The notes beneath the pieces were generated by a model. The model was given only the letters and a program-made list of their open reading frames with translations. It was not told the origin of the DNA and searched no databases. A DNA stretch of 35,501 nucleotides from the NCBI GenBank assembly GCA_900128565.1, contig LT635943.1:1-35501 (forward strand). Reading direction: 5' to 3'. The translations under genes were made by a program, and so were the position numbers. Position 1 is the first letter of the stretch. Every line of letters starts with the position of its first letter. This DNA comes from Stramenopiles sp. TOSAG23-6 (Eukaryota > Sar). Of this stretch, positions 1 to 8,122 are shown in pieces.

Positions 1-54
1 GAAGAAGAAGAAGAAGAAGAAGAAGAAGAAGAAGAAGAAGAAGAAGAAGAAGAA
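1..54. repeat. (GAA)18 microsatellite
   Basis: Eighteen perfect GAA units open the window. Read on the + strand the frame continues as Glu-rich, then two Gly codons and a short tail, to a TAA at 82-84. It could therefore be the C-terminal end of an acidic protein lying left of the window, or simply non-coding microsatellite. Nothing in the sequence decides between these. Confidence 0.9.
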
Positions 55-582
55 GGAGGAGAATCTTTCACCAAGGTAGAGTAAGGAAACAGAGGAAGAA
101 GATGAACAACAACAACAATAAATGAAATTCTGATCTTATTTGAAGATAGAATAAAAAAGATGCGAGAATACATTATAAAGTTTATTACAGTGGAGCCTTG
201 AGAATACTAGTTATAAGAAAACATTAGCAAAGAAAATTTTCCTTGCCGTGTTTTCTCTCGCATTTTCTCTATATAAGATATACTCTCTTATTATAAAGTA
301 TATCCTTCATTTATTACAATAGAATAAACCAGATACTTTATTCAACCGTAACCCTAACCCTAACAAAAAAATAGAATAAACCAGATACTTTATTCTATAT
401 CAGTAATATCAATAACAACCCTACTAGTGCCCGCTCCTCTGGCAAAATTATCTTGACGTAGGTCATCCATCATCAATTTTTATCAATTCAAATGGGTATC
501 TTGGTGTAAACCCGTTGTTTGTTCAACATTCTTTCAACACCTGTGTAAACTTTCAAGTACTGAGTGTCTTGTTTTCCCTATA
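55..582. other. Intergenic region upstream of the RING gene
   Basis: No convincing gene is seen here. The segment is AT-rich and contains a short direct repeat (AATAGAATAAACCAGATACTTTATTC at about 320-345, near-repeated at about 371-396). Between the two copies lies a telomere-like ACCCTAACCCTAAC box. It probably holds the promoter and 5' leader of the RING-finger gene that starts at 583. Confidence 0.6.
350..364 (+). promoter_or_regulatory. Telomere-like CCCTAACCCTAAC box
   Basis: ACCCTAACCCTAAC lies about 220 bp upstream of the RING gene start. Related boxes occur near 18216-18230, 22162-22176 and 24209-24222, each within about 100-230 bp upstream of a start codon. In plants telo-boxes (AAACCCTAA) act as promoter elements of growth-related genes. 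A similar role here is an inference; a short interstitial telomere repeat is the alternative. Confidence 0.4.
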
Positions 583-1239
583 ATGGGACAAGGTCCACCA
601 TCATCGTCATCAACAGGAGCCGTTTTGTTCGAAAGAGCAATATCTGCAGAGGAGACTGATCACACAGGAAAATGGATGGTGAATATCAAGTGGAATGGCA
701 GTGCTACCCTCATAATTGGTTGCAACGTTGTCAGCTGGAAAGGCACACACGCAACGTTTGAATCTGGAGATGCAAAATGGTCGATAAATAGCGATGGTAG
801 TGCCCGTCTTACCTGTCGTTTTTTTGTCCCTTGGCAGACAAGCGCATGGACTCAACAGGTTGGCCTTGATGAGTGTCTAGAGCTCACATTTCAAAATAGA
901 ACAGCAAGCGGATCATTTCGAAGGACTGGTGAGGGTGGACTACCTGCGTCTGCAAACTGGATTGGTAGGGACTCATCAGCAGGACCACGACTTCGCACTG
1001 CGCTAGAAAACGACCGCGTCAACCAGGAGGAAATGTGCCCAATATGTTTTGATGAATTTGACACCGCAGAAGTGAGGAAAGTTTTGACTCCCTGCCAGCA
1101 CGCTTTTTGCATTCGTTGTGTTGTTTCCGCTCTGGCTATTAGACCACCTACAAACCAAGGCGCATGTCCCCTATGCCGTAAACAGACACATGTCGGCGAT
1201 CTGTACTACGAACACAACAAGCAGTTTGTGATGCAGTAA
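583..1239 (+). CDS. RING-finger protein, probable E3 ubiquitin ligase
   Basis: This single-exon gene encodes 218 residues. A C3HC4 RING occupies roughly residues 151-197: CPIC, then CQHAFCIRC, then CPLC, with correct Cys/His spacing for two zinc ions. RING domains recruit E2 enzymes, so a ubiquitin ligase role is the family expectation. The first ~130 residues are rich in Trp, Gly and short beta-strand-like segments (WNGSATLIIG, WKGTHATF, WSINSDGSARL). They look like a compact beta domain that I do not recognise and may bind the substrate. The first ATG is used and no intron is needed. The stop is only about 50 bp from the stop of the convergent dehydrogenase gene, so the two 3' UTRs must overlap. 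Confidence 0.85.
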   Translation: MGQGPPSSSSTGAVLFERAISAEETDHTGKWMVNIKWNGSATLIIGCNVVSWKGTHATFESGDAKWSINSDGSARLTCRFFVPWQTSAWTQQVGLDECLELTFQNRTASGSFRRTGEGGLPASANWIGRDSSAGPRLRTALENDRVNQEEMCPICFDEFDTAEVRKVLTPCQHAFCIRCVVSALAIRPPTNQGACPLCRKQTHVGDLYYEHNKQFVMQ

Positions 1240-1292
1240 GTAATCATATTGTTACAGAGGGACTTATTGACTTGTATAAAAATCGCTTTTAT

Positions 1293-2469
1293 TTAATCAA
1301 ATCCTTCAACGTTTTTATGTTTTACAACATATCCACCCATATCTCCAGAACCCTGTTCGACAGTGTATGCCCAGTCTTCAAATCCTTTTACATGAAGTTT
1401 ATCTTTTGAAAGCCCTGAGTCTTCTTCTTGAAGTTTAGCAGGATGACTTGAACCACATTCATCTCCATACACTGACATAGCACGTCTATATGTATTTTAG
1501 AAAAATATTTCAAAAAAAAATCGTTACGTACAAAATTTCGTACGAAAAAAAAATCGAATTTGAAAAAAAATAAAACATACATATTTTTGAAAAAAAATAA
1601 AACATACATATTTGTTCACTTAATCCGAACATTGGGGTCGGTTGACCAACTCTCTTTGACATTTGATCACCAATATTAAGATCTTTACAATGAAGCTTGA
1701 TTTCAAATCCTGGATCGAAACTTTGGTTATACATTAGAGGAACTTCAGTTTCAAATACATATGAGTTTCCCGCCGAATATCTAACACCATCAAAAAATTT
1801 ACGTAAATCTACACCAGATTTTTTTGCTAACATTGCAGCTTCCCCAGCAGCAATAAGGTGGACTCCGGCTAACTGATTTGTAATAATTTTAACAACAGAC
1901 GCTGCTGGAGTATCTCCCATCCGCAGAACTGTGTTTGCATAACACTTCATCAAAGGTTCCCATTGATTTGATAGGGTCTCATCACCCCCAACTAAAACAG
2001 TCATCATTCCAGCTTGTAATAATTGCAACCCACCTGTTAATGGTGCTTCAAGAGAAGGTATTCCTTTGGCTTTAGCCAACATATGCAGTCTTGTTGACTC
2101 ATCTGGATCTGTGGTTGTATGATCTATCCAAGTTGTTGCACCATTTGAGTCTGCAAGAACATCCAGTAAACCACCAAAATCAGTACCCTCGCCTTCCATA
2201 ACTAGGCGAACATGAGGAGGAGCAGGCAAAGCAGTGATCAAAACATCAGAACCAGTTGCTGCTAAAGACGGAGTATCCACCCAAGTTCCACCTGCAGTTT
2301 GTATTTCCTCGCGATTTTTGTTTGATACGTCAGTCACCAAAACTTCGTGACCTTCTTTGAGCAAATTAATTGCCACGGCACGCCCGATTTGGCCTGCACC
2401 AACAACACCAACTTTTAATGAAGATGTCGCAATTGAAGACAAACAACGAGATATACACGGAGAGAGCAT
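1293..2469 (-). CDS. 3-hydroxyisobutyrate dehydrogenase-family NAD(P) oxidoreductase
   Basis: Exons complement(1610..2469) and complement(1293..1491) join in frame to 352 residues. The N-terminus (MLSPCISRCLSSIATSS) is Ser/Arg-rich and lacks acidic residues, which suits a mitochondrial presequence. A Rossmann dinucleotide motif GAGQIG follows at residues 24-29. The all-alpha domain carries the catalytic-lysine helix VVKIITNQLAG (Lys about 194), as in the HIBADH/beta-hydroxyacid dehydrogenase family. HIBADH acts in mitochondrial valine breakdown, but related glyoxylate/succinic semialdehyde reductases cannot be excluded. The exons are separated by introner 1492-1609; splicing joins FGLSEQ to IYRRAMSVYGDE, a natural continuation of the last helix. 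A TTG codon upstream is in frame, but ATG at 2469 is the first ATG. Confidence 0.85.
1492..1609 (-). mobile_element. Introner copy 1 (HIBADH-family gene), 118 bp
   Basis: This copy starts AT-GTATGTTTT, holds TTCGTACGAAA and GTACGTAACGA, and ends TTCTAAAATAC followed by AT. Removing 1492-1609 (AT...AC), or the equivalent 1490-1607 (GT...AT), restores the frame. The nearest 3' AG (ATATAG) gives the wrong frame. The first 27 bp are tandemly duplicated, so a second donor lies 27 bp inside the intron. Confidence 0.85.
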
Positions 2470-2865
2470 GGTATTCAATATTGTCCAAATATTGTGGAAT
2501 TAATAGTAGGTAGTACTTTCGTAAGACTTGTGTCTTGATCGTCGTCTTCTGAGATTTTTGACCGAATGGTTGGTTACCCGGTAATCACCCAGTCAATTAT
2601 TTTTTTTTGTCGTGATGTCCAACACGAACAACAACAACAAGTTCTCCAAACCTACTATACGTATACGTACACCTACCAAGGTTTGTTGTTGCGGATATTG
2701 TTCATCACTGACCTAATATCATTATAGTCAGATTGCCAATCGAGTCGTAGGTACATTTTTATTGACGTTCATAGCAAAGACTTTGTAGCGCACCGGAAAA
2801 GATTGTAAAGCAAAACGCTGACTTCAAGGTTCTCCACGTTACATTACTTTATAGTATTAAATATA
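2470..2865. other. Divergent promoter region between dehydrogenase and PSMG4-like genes
   Basis: This stretch has no gene. It holds the 5' regions of the dehydrogenase (-) and the proteasome chaperone (+). A near-palindrome GGTTACCCGGTAATC lies about 105 bp upstream of the dehydrogenase ATG and is shared with two other intergenic regions. A palindromic TATACGTATACGTA tract lies near 2655-2672. Confidence 0.6.
2572..2586. promoter_or_regulatory. GTTACCCGGT motif, site 1
   Basis: GTTACCCGGTAAT is a near-perfect inverted repeat: TTACC, a central C, then GGTAA. The 10-mer GTTACCCGGT recurs at 8031-8040 and 27911-27920, each time about 90-105 bp upstream of a start codon. It is probably a transcription factor site; the factor is unknown. 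Confidence 0.5.
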
Positions 2866-3285
2866 ATGAATACTTCTGCAGTATCCGCCGCAACTCGCCT
2901 GTATACCCCTGTAACTCCGCATCTATCCACTGAATCATTCGAAGGTGCCTATCAAGATGAAAAATTTGTTGGTGAAATTATTCACCTCAAAGATAGTTGC
3001 TTTATTTGGTTGGGTCTTCCGACTGACATTCCATGCTTTTCAACTCTTGTTTCTGCGGTCAAACTGAATGGTCTAAATAGTTCTGTCGCAGCTACTTCAT
3101 TATTTTGTGCCGGGAGTTCTAGCTTGGATACAACTACTTGTGAAACACTTGGAAGTAGGATAACTGTGAAGACAGGAAAGCATACAACTATATCGTGTAA
3201 CTTACCACCTACCACTTCACCGAGTCTCGTTAAAATGGCAGAGAAAATAATAATAAGTCGTCTTAAAGAAAAGTCTATTCAGTAA
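2866..3285 (+). CDS. PSMG4: Proteasome assembly chaperone 4-like protein
   Basis: This single-exon gene encodes 139 residues, close to the family's usual length of about 120-145. PSMG4/PAC4 helps build the alpha ring of the 20S proteasome together with PAC3. The recognisable part is the C-terminal half: SLDTTTCETLGSRI, then KTGKHTTISCNLPPT, then a closing amphipathic helix MAEKIIISRLKE. This matches the family pattern of a DTTS-x-x-LA-x-RL-x-KKT segment, a SYNL strand and an ENRIKEE helix. The middle strand FIWLGLP matches the LLWVG strand. The call rests on remembered motif similarity, so the family assignment is likely but not certain. Confidence 0.7.
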   Translation: MNTSAVSAATRLYTPVTPHLSTESFEGAYQDEKFVGEIIHLKDSCFIWLGLPTDIPCFSTLVSAVKLNGLNSSVAATSLFCAGSSSLDTTTCETLGSRITVKTGKHTTISCNLPPTTSPSLVKMAEKIIISRLKEKSIQ

Positions 3286-3373
3286 AATTTTAAATTTATG
3301 AACTATTTCATTTTGTTAACAAAATTTGCTTGTACTATTTTAGATGATATATATTCCAGTGACTTGATACTAA

Positions 3374-5275
3374 TTAAAAAAATCCACTAAGTGCGCTTTT
3401 TTCTGATTTTTCATCTTTGGAACGCGTAAATCTATTAGCAGTAGAGTCGCGATGTTTTCGTATTGCAGCGTCTCGTTCCTTGGCTAATCTCTCTTGCTTA
3501 AGCTTCCCTGTTGTATCTTCTTTCTCACGCTGAAGTTGAGCCATTCTGTTGACAAGACCAGACGTAGCATTACCATCCGCAGCTTCTCTCTTTTGCCTTT
3601 GTACTTCTTTCTGCACTGCTGTGAGATCTTTATGAAGTTGTCGAATGTTCCAAACACCAGTACCAGTATCATAGTATGCAGAAAGGTCTTCATCTGTTGT
3701 GTATGAATCTAGTGATTTTAATAATTGCCACTGTAACTCAGGTGAAATCTTTGTGAAATCTATTTTTTCTGGCGGAATTTTTTCCTCTGTACTGTCAATT
3801 GTATCTTCTTCTTCTTCAGGATGTAACATTCTCCACGATTCATAATTTGGATGTTCTTTATGAGATTCTCTTCTATTTTCACACAACCAACTATTAAGTT
3901 GTGTTTCGGATAATTGAGAGGGTGGTGGTTGATTTTCTATTATCTGCCATTCTTCATCAGTTCGCTCTATCTCCACATCGGCAACAACCATAGCTTTTGT
4001 TTCATTCAACACATCACCATATAAGTCATCATCTTCATCATCATCATCATCACTAAAAACAACTTCTAATGGATTTGAATTCTCATTAAGAAACGAATGA
4101 ATTCGATCTCGGACTAAACTCATCATTTCTTTACCTTCCACCTGACAATGTGTACCATGAAAACAACATATAAATGCATGAACATCAAATACTGCTTGTA
4201 AAGAACCATCTTTTAAATTGCGAAACACTAATGAAGGTGTCGTATGTGTTGAACTCCAACGGGTTGGACCTGTGTTGCTGGAAAAATATTGTTTTACTCT
4301 ACATTCGTTAGGTACAAAATTTAGTATGAAAAAAAAATAAATTTAAACATAAAAATGAAAACATACCACATCCTGACACTCCTCGCTCCCAATCCTGTAC
4401 CTCTAATTCAGCGTATATATCAGAAATACGCATATCATGTGTTAGACGAGCAGTACCAACTTTTGCCCCTGTACAACAAACTAAACACCAACACTTTGCA
4501 AAAATAGTATCTGATGAAAAACGAGGAGCATCGAACCATCCAGTTGGACAACAGGGGAAACATTTACCTGTTTGTACCATATTACTAGTGCTTCTACATC
4601 GAATACATTCTCCAAATGTTTCACAACAACTATAACTAGTTTCTTCTATAGTGCATCTATCGTTTACTTTATCGAAAGTTATAGTTCGTGAAGGAGGAAC
4701 ACAACAACCACAACAAAAAGAAATCCAGAAAAAGAAAAATGTATTTTCTAAAAANATTTNAAAAAAAAAAAANCTAAANTTTGTTAGGTACAACATTTCG
4801 TATGAAAAATAAATTCGAAATTGAAAAAAAAATAAAACATACATACAAGCCACCACCAAGAGTTACCACCGAAACCCTCTATTGCATCGCGGTCTACATA
4901 TGTATGGTTTAACATAAGTGATGCATGACCATTACTAAATAAAGCAGAATTCAAAGCTTGAAGAGCTTTCCATTGTTGTGCTTCGCCATATTGTGGAGAC
5001 CAAGAAATTTTGTCTCCCATGTTAAAAGCAATGAGCCCATAGATCGACATGATGAACCAGAGCCATAAGATGAACCATATTAGTTCGGACAGGATTTTTG
5101 AAGAAACTGGATGCGTCTTGATTTCAAGTACTTCAAGATTCTGTGAAAATTCAGCAGTTTCCAGGAAAGCCCACTTATTATCAGTATGAGGTCTTGAAAC
5201 ATTTGTATCGGTTGGTCGCAAATGCCGAAACTCTGGATGGGTTTTGGCGTATCGCTTTCTAATAAATTTTCTCAT
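3374..5275 (-). CDS. Cys-rich multi-pass membrane protein of unknown function
   Basis: Three exons, complement(4845..5275), complement(4367..4740) and complement(3374..4269), join in frame to 566 residues. I do not recognise the family. Visible features are a hydrophobic helix around ELIWFILWLWFIMSIYGLIA, a second made across the first exon junction (WWWLV joined to FFFFWIS), and a Cys-rich stretch (CCGCC, CCETFGECIRC, CFPCC, CWCLVCC). An acidic low-complexity run (FSDDDDDEDDDL) follows, and then a long charged coiled-coil C-terminus. The N-terminus is uncertain. The frame stays open upstream of ATG 5275 to a TAA at about 5353 and encodes another strongly hydrophobic segment (CICYFFCIIYYASYQ), so an upstream exon may exist. 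The gene carries two introners, one without and one with a 3' AG. Confidence 0.65.
4270..4366 (-). mobile_element. Introner copy 3 (unknown membrane protein), 97 bp, GT-AG
   Basis: The donor is GTATGTTTTC, the body has CATACTAAATTTTGTACCTAACGAA, and the acceptor is CAACACAG followed by GTCC. GT-AG splicing yields ...SGCG-PTRW... in frame. Unlike most copies it is not preceded by AT, and its end is ACAG rather than ACAT. Confidence 0.85.
4741..4844 (-). mobile_element. Introner copy 2 (unknown membrane protein), 104 bp
   Basis: The copy starts AT-GTATGTTTTA, contains TTTCGAA, CATACGAAA and GTACCTAACAAA, and ends AGAAAATAC followed by AT. Removal as AT...AC (or GT...AT, 4739-4842) joins WWWLV to FFFFWIS in frame. 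Four ambiguous bases (4755, 4760, 4773, 4779) lie in its homopolymer tracts, which suggests a collapsed or poorly resolved repeat. Confidence 0.8.
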
Positions 5276-5650
5276 CTGATAACTAGCATAGTAAATAATA
5301 CAGAAAAAGTAGCATATACACACAATATAGTCAGATTTCTCGAAATAGTCTTATATAAACATGTAAAAAGCAGAGAATTGGCGGTACTCTTTAAATAAGA
5401 AGAAGGTATAGTCGCGACATCACATCATTGATTGATCGTTTTTTGTCAATTTGAATCCGACAGACCTGTTTTCGTTTTTGTTTAAAAGAAGAAAAAACTG
5501 TGTTTTTCAAACTGGATGAAGCTCTCTTCTTCTGCTGCATACACACACACAAACTCTCTCTCCGTCGGGGTATTATTACGGTGTGTATCTCTGGTGTGGT
5601 GGTTATTCGTCCTTGAAGTTTCCAAAGTAGCTGTATAATTAAAAGATCAA
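5276..5650. other. Divergent promoter region between membrane protein and chromatin-reader genes
   Basis: There is no separate gene here. The first ~80 bases on the - strand are open in frame with the membrane-protein gene and may belong to it. The rest holds pyrimidine-rich and (CA)n-like stretches (CATACACACACACAAACTCTCTCTCC near 5538-5563), which suit 5' leader or promoter sequence of the gene starting at 5651. Confidence 0.5.
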
Positions 5651-7773
5651 ATGTCAGGATATGTTAGACGCTCAGTTCGACGTCCAGGTAGTCAACAGTT
5701 GGAACGGAGTGATGTGAAACGACTTATTCACCTTATTAAGAACAACGACCGGTCCATTAAAGTACTTCGCCTGAAAAACTTTTTATTAGCTGAACCGAAC
5801 CAAGTAGTTATTGAGGCTGTTCTGGATGCACTCTATGACAACGCCGTGGTTGAAGTTCTATACATACAGAATTTTATACATTGTATTTACTACAAAGATA
5901 TTGTAATAATGCTCACTCAACACTGCTCTTTGTCACTCACTTTTATATACTTATTTCACAAATATTACGCACATTATATGAAAAGGCAATGTTAGATCCA
6001 CAGCTTGAAAAGCTCGCTAAAGTCCTTAGACGAGGGAGAATCTGGGCTGTTAATGTAGGTGAAAACTTTAGCATATCTAATAAAGCATGGGCTAAATTTG
6101 CTGAGGAGTTGCAGTTCACAAATATTACACATATGTATGCGAATAGTGAAACAACACTTCCTCCAGAAATAAAACTTCGTATGCGTAATGTAATACGGAA
6201 TAATCGTAAAACAGATCGACGACATCGTTCTTTACAGCACTATGATGTAATTAAAGAAATTGGTCAGATGTGGTGGAATCCGAGACTTCCAATTTGTCGT
6301 GCTTTGGCAAGAAATTCAAAAGTAGCTTGTTGGTCATGTTATAGTAACATTGCTTGCGACACTATCATGCACTGTTCTGGATACGGCTGTCAAGCTCAGT
6401 ATCATTTAGACTGTTTAGAAAAGGATAAAATTTTAAGATTTCAGTCAATGAAAAATGAAGATAAAACTTCAAATTCAAATGATAAAATAAATGTTTTGAC
6501 TTCAAAACCTGCAGAATCTACTTTATTGATGTCAAAAAAGGATAATAAATGGTTTTGTAGTTTCTGTCTAGATAATAAAATATCAAAAAAACGAGGAAGA
6601 ATTTCTACTATATCTCAAGAATCAAGAAATAGTTATAAATCAAAAAATGCACGAAATGAAAGAAACAATGATAAGTTTTTGAGTATATTAGTAAAACGAT
6701 GCTCAACTCTAGGTCGACGAATTATTGTACGCATGACAGACAATGAGGAAATAAACACAATTAACAGTAGTAGGAACTCACAAAAAAGTATAATTAAAAA
6801 AAGTGATAAAACAGAAAAATCCTTTATTGGAAAATGTCAATTCCGTAAAAAAACAGTCAATGTATCTCTGAAAAATAGCAAAAAGACAAATAATCAAAAT
6901 TCTTTTCAAAACAACAACCATAGTTATGTAAATAATTGGCGTATTGGTCATATAATTCGTCAGAAAGGTCGTTGTGGACCCGTTTTAGTACATTTTCCNG
7001 TCCAAAATAAAAAAGCGAATAAAAAGTCTAAAAAATCTTGTATTGAAGAAAAGTGGATTTACTTAGATGGACGTGATAGTTTTAGTTATTGTATTGGTAC
7101 AGAATTCGTTTGGGCAAAGTTATCTTTCAAAAATGGATATCATACCCTCTCAAATGTAGATGATATTGAAACAACAGATCATATATGGTGGCCAGGTGAA
7201 GTATTTTCTTTTTCTGAAGATTGTTGTGCTGAAGTAAAGAAAGAACGCAATGGTGAAAAATTTATTGTTTTATTTGGAAAAAATGACAATTTTGATAAGA
7301 ATAATCAATGGAAGACTTCAATGTTATCATGTATACCTAACATTTCATCATGTATCTTACCAATGCATTCTACTTGTACTACAATGAAAAATCAATCAAA
7401 TAATTTGGAAATAGAAATTATCAATGAACATATTTATTGTAAAAATAATGAAAATAATGAAGCATGGATTGCAGCACTCAATCAAGCAAAACATGAACTA
7501 GGTGTACAATACAAACTACAACAAAATCAAATTGCTGCTGAAAAGTTACGTCAAGCAGGTGAAATTGCTAAAAGTTCTACACCGAACAAAGTTTACCATA
7601 GTACTTCAAGGTCTACAGAAAATGGACCACCAAGTCCTGGACATGCAAAAAAAAGGAGAATTCAAAATGATGAAATGGTTGCTAGAGCTCTCGCATTTGC
7701 TGATCGTTCACTGCAAGAAAGACAAATTGCAACACTTGCATCCACCAAAGCCAGTTTAAAAAAACAAAAATAA
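5651..7773 (+). CDS. LRR / PHD-like zinc finger / PWWP-like protein, candidate chromatin reader
   Basis: Exons 5651..5882 and 5996..7773 join in frame to 669 residues. The first ~150 residues look like degenerate leucine-rich repeats (IKVLRLKNFLL, VVEVLYIQNF, RIWAVNVGENF). A Cys/His cluster at about residues 187-266 has PHD-like spacing: CWSC, C, CSGYGC, HLDC, then CSFC after a long basic insert. A PWWP-like module follows, with FVWAKLSF at about 447 and the signature WWPGEVFSF at about 475. The C-terminus is a helical charged tail. PHD and PWWP modules read histone tails and methyl-lysine nucleosomes, so a nuclear role is inferred. One ambiguous base (6999) leaves one residue unknown. The gene holds the only complete intron here that is not an introner. 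Confidence 0.75.
5883..5995 (+). other. Ordinary GT-AG spliceosomal intron, 113 bp
   Basis: The donor is GTATTTACT and the acceptor ATGTTAG. Splicing joins ...LYIQNFIH to Y-PQLEKLAKVL in frame, within the LRR-like region. It has no GTACCTAAC core and no inverted ends, so it does not belong to the introner family. The exact acceptor is inferred from frame and could be off by a few codons. Confidence 0.6.
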
Positions 7774-7828
7774 TAAAGCTTTGTGCTGCCGACGAACAAA
7801 AAATAATAAAGCTTTGTGCTGCCGATGA
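7763..7828. repeat. Tandem duplication (about 32 bp x 2) at a gene 3' end
   Basis: Two adjacent near-identical units, ACAAAAATAATAAAGCTTTG plus TGCTGCCGACGA and then the same with GATGA, span the stop codon of the chromatin-reader gene. Each carries an AATAAA-like hexamer, so the putative polyadenylation signal is doubled. Confidence 0.85.
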
Positions 7829-8122
7829 CATTTGTCTTCAAGACTTTTGTTGAATCCAATAGTAAATATAATATCAACTTTAAAAAAATCCTTTAAAATG
7901 TCTTTATAAAAAAGTTATATATAATATGAAATTTCTAATTTATGTTTTGTAAATGATGATGGAGGAAAAAAAGAAAAGTTAAAATTTTCATAAAAACAAA
8001 AAAAAGGTTCAAAAATTTGTGTTACCCGGTACTTTATAGTCAGCTTTTTTCTCACAAAAAAGTCACCATAATATTCGAAATGCTTTTTATATATTTGTGA
8101 AATTGAGAGTGTATTTACAATT
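7774..8122. other. Intergenic region between chromatin-reader gene and Pus10
   Basis: AT-rich, with no gene seen. It contains the second unit of the 3'-end duplication and, about 90 bp before the Pus10 start, the shared GTTACCCGGT motif. Confidence 0.6.
8031..8040 (+). promoter_or_regulatory. GTTACCCGGT motif, site 2
   Basis: This is an exact copy of the 10-mer found near 2573 and 27911. Here it continues TTACCCGGTAC. It lies about 85 bp upstream of the Pus10 start codon. Confidence 0.5.

Noticed and set aside
348-364. Chromosome end at the left edge
   Set aside because: There are only two to three telomere-like units and genes lie on both sides. A true telomere would be a long array at a contig end.
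1484-1491. AG acceptor (ATATAG) just after the HIBADH introner
   Set aside because: Using it puts the second exon in the wrong frame and loses the natural RRAMSVYGDE ending. The ACAT junction keeps the frame.
1388-1609. T-rich reading frames running through introners (Phe-rich peptides such as MYVLFFFK)
   Set aside because: They are the introner bodies read in frame. T-runs lack stop codons in one frame, which makes false coding stretches. The flanking conserved proteins show that they must be removed.
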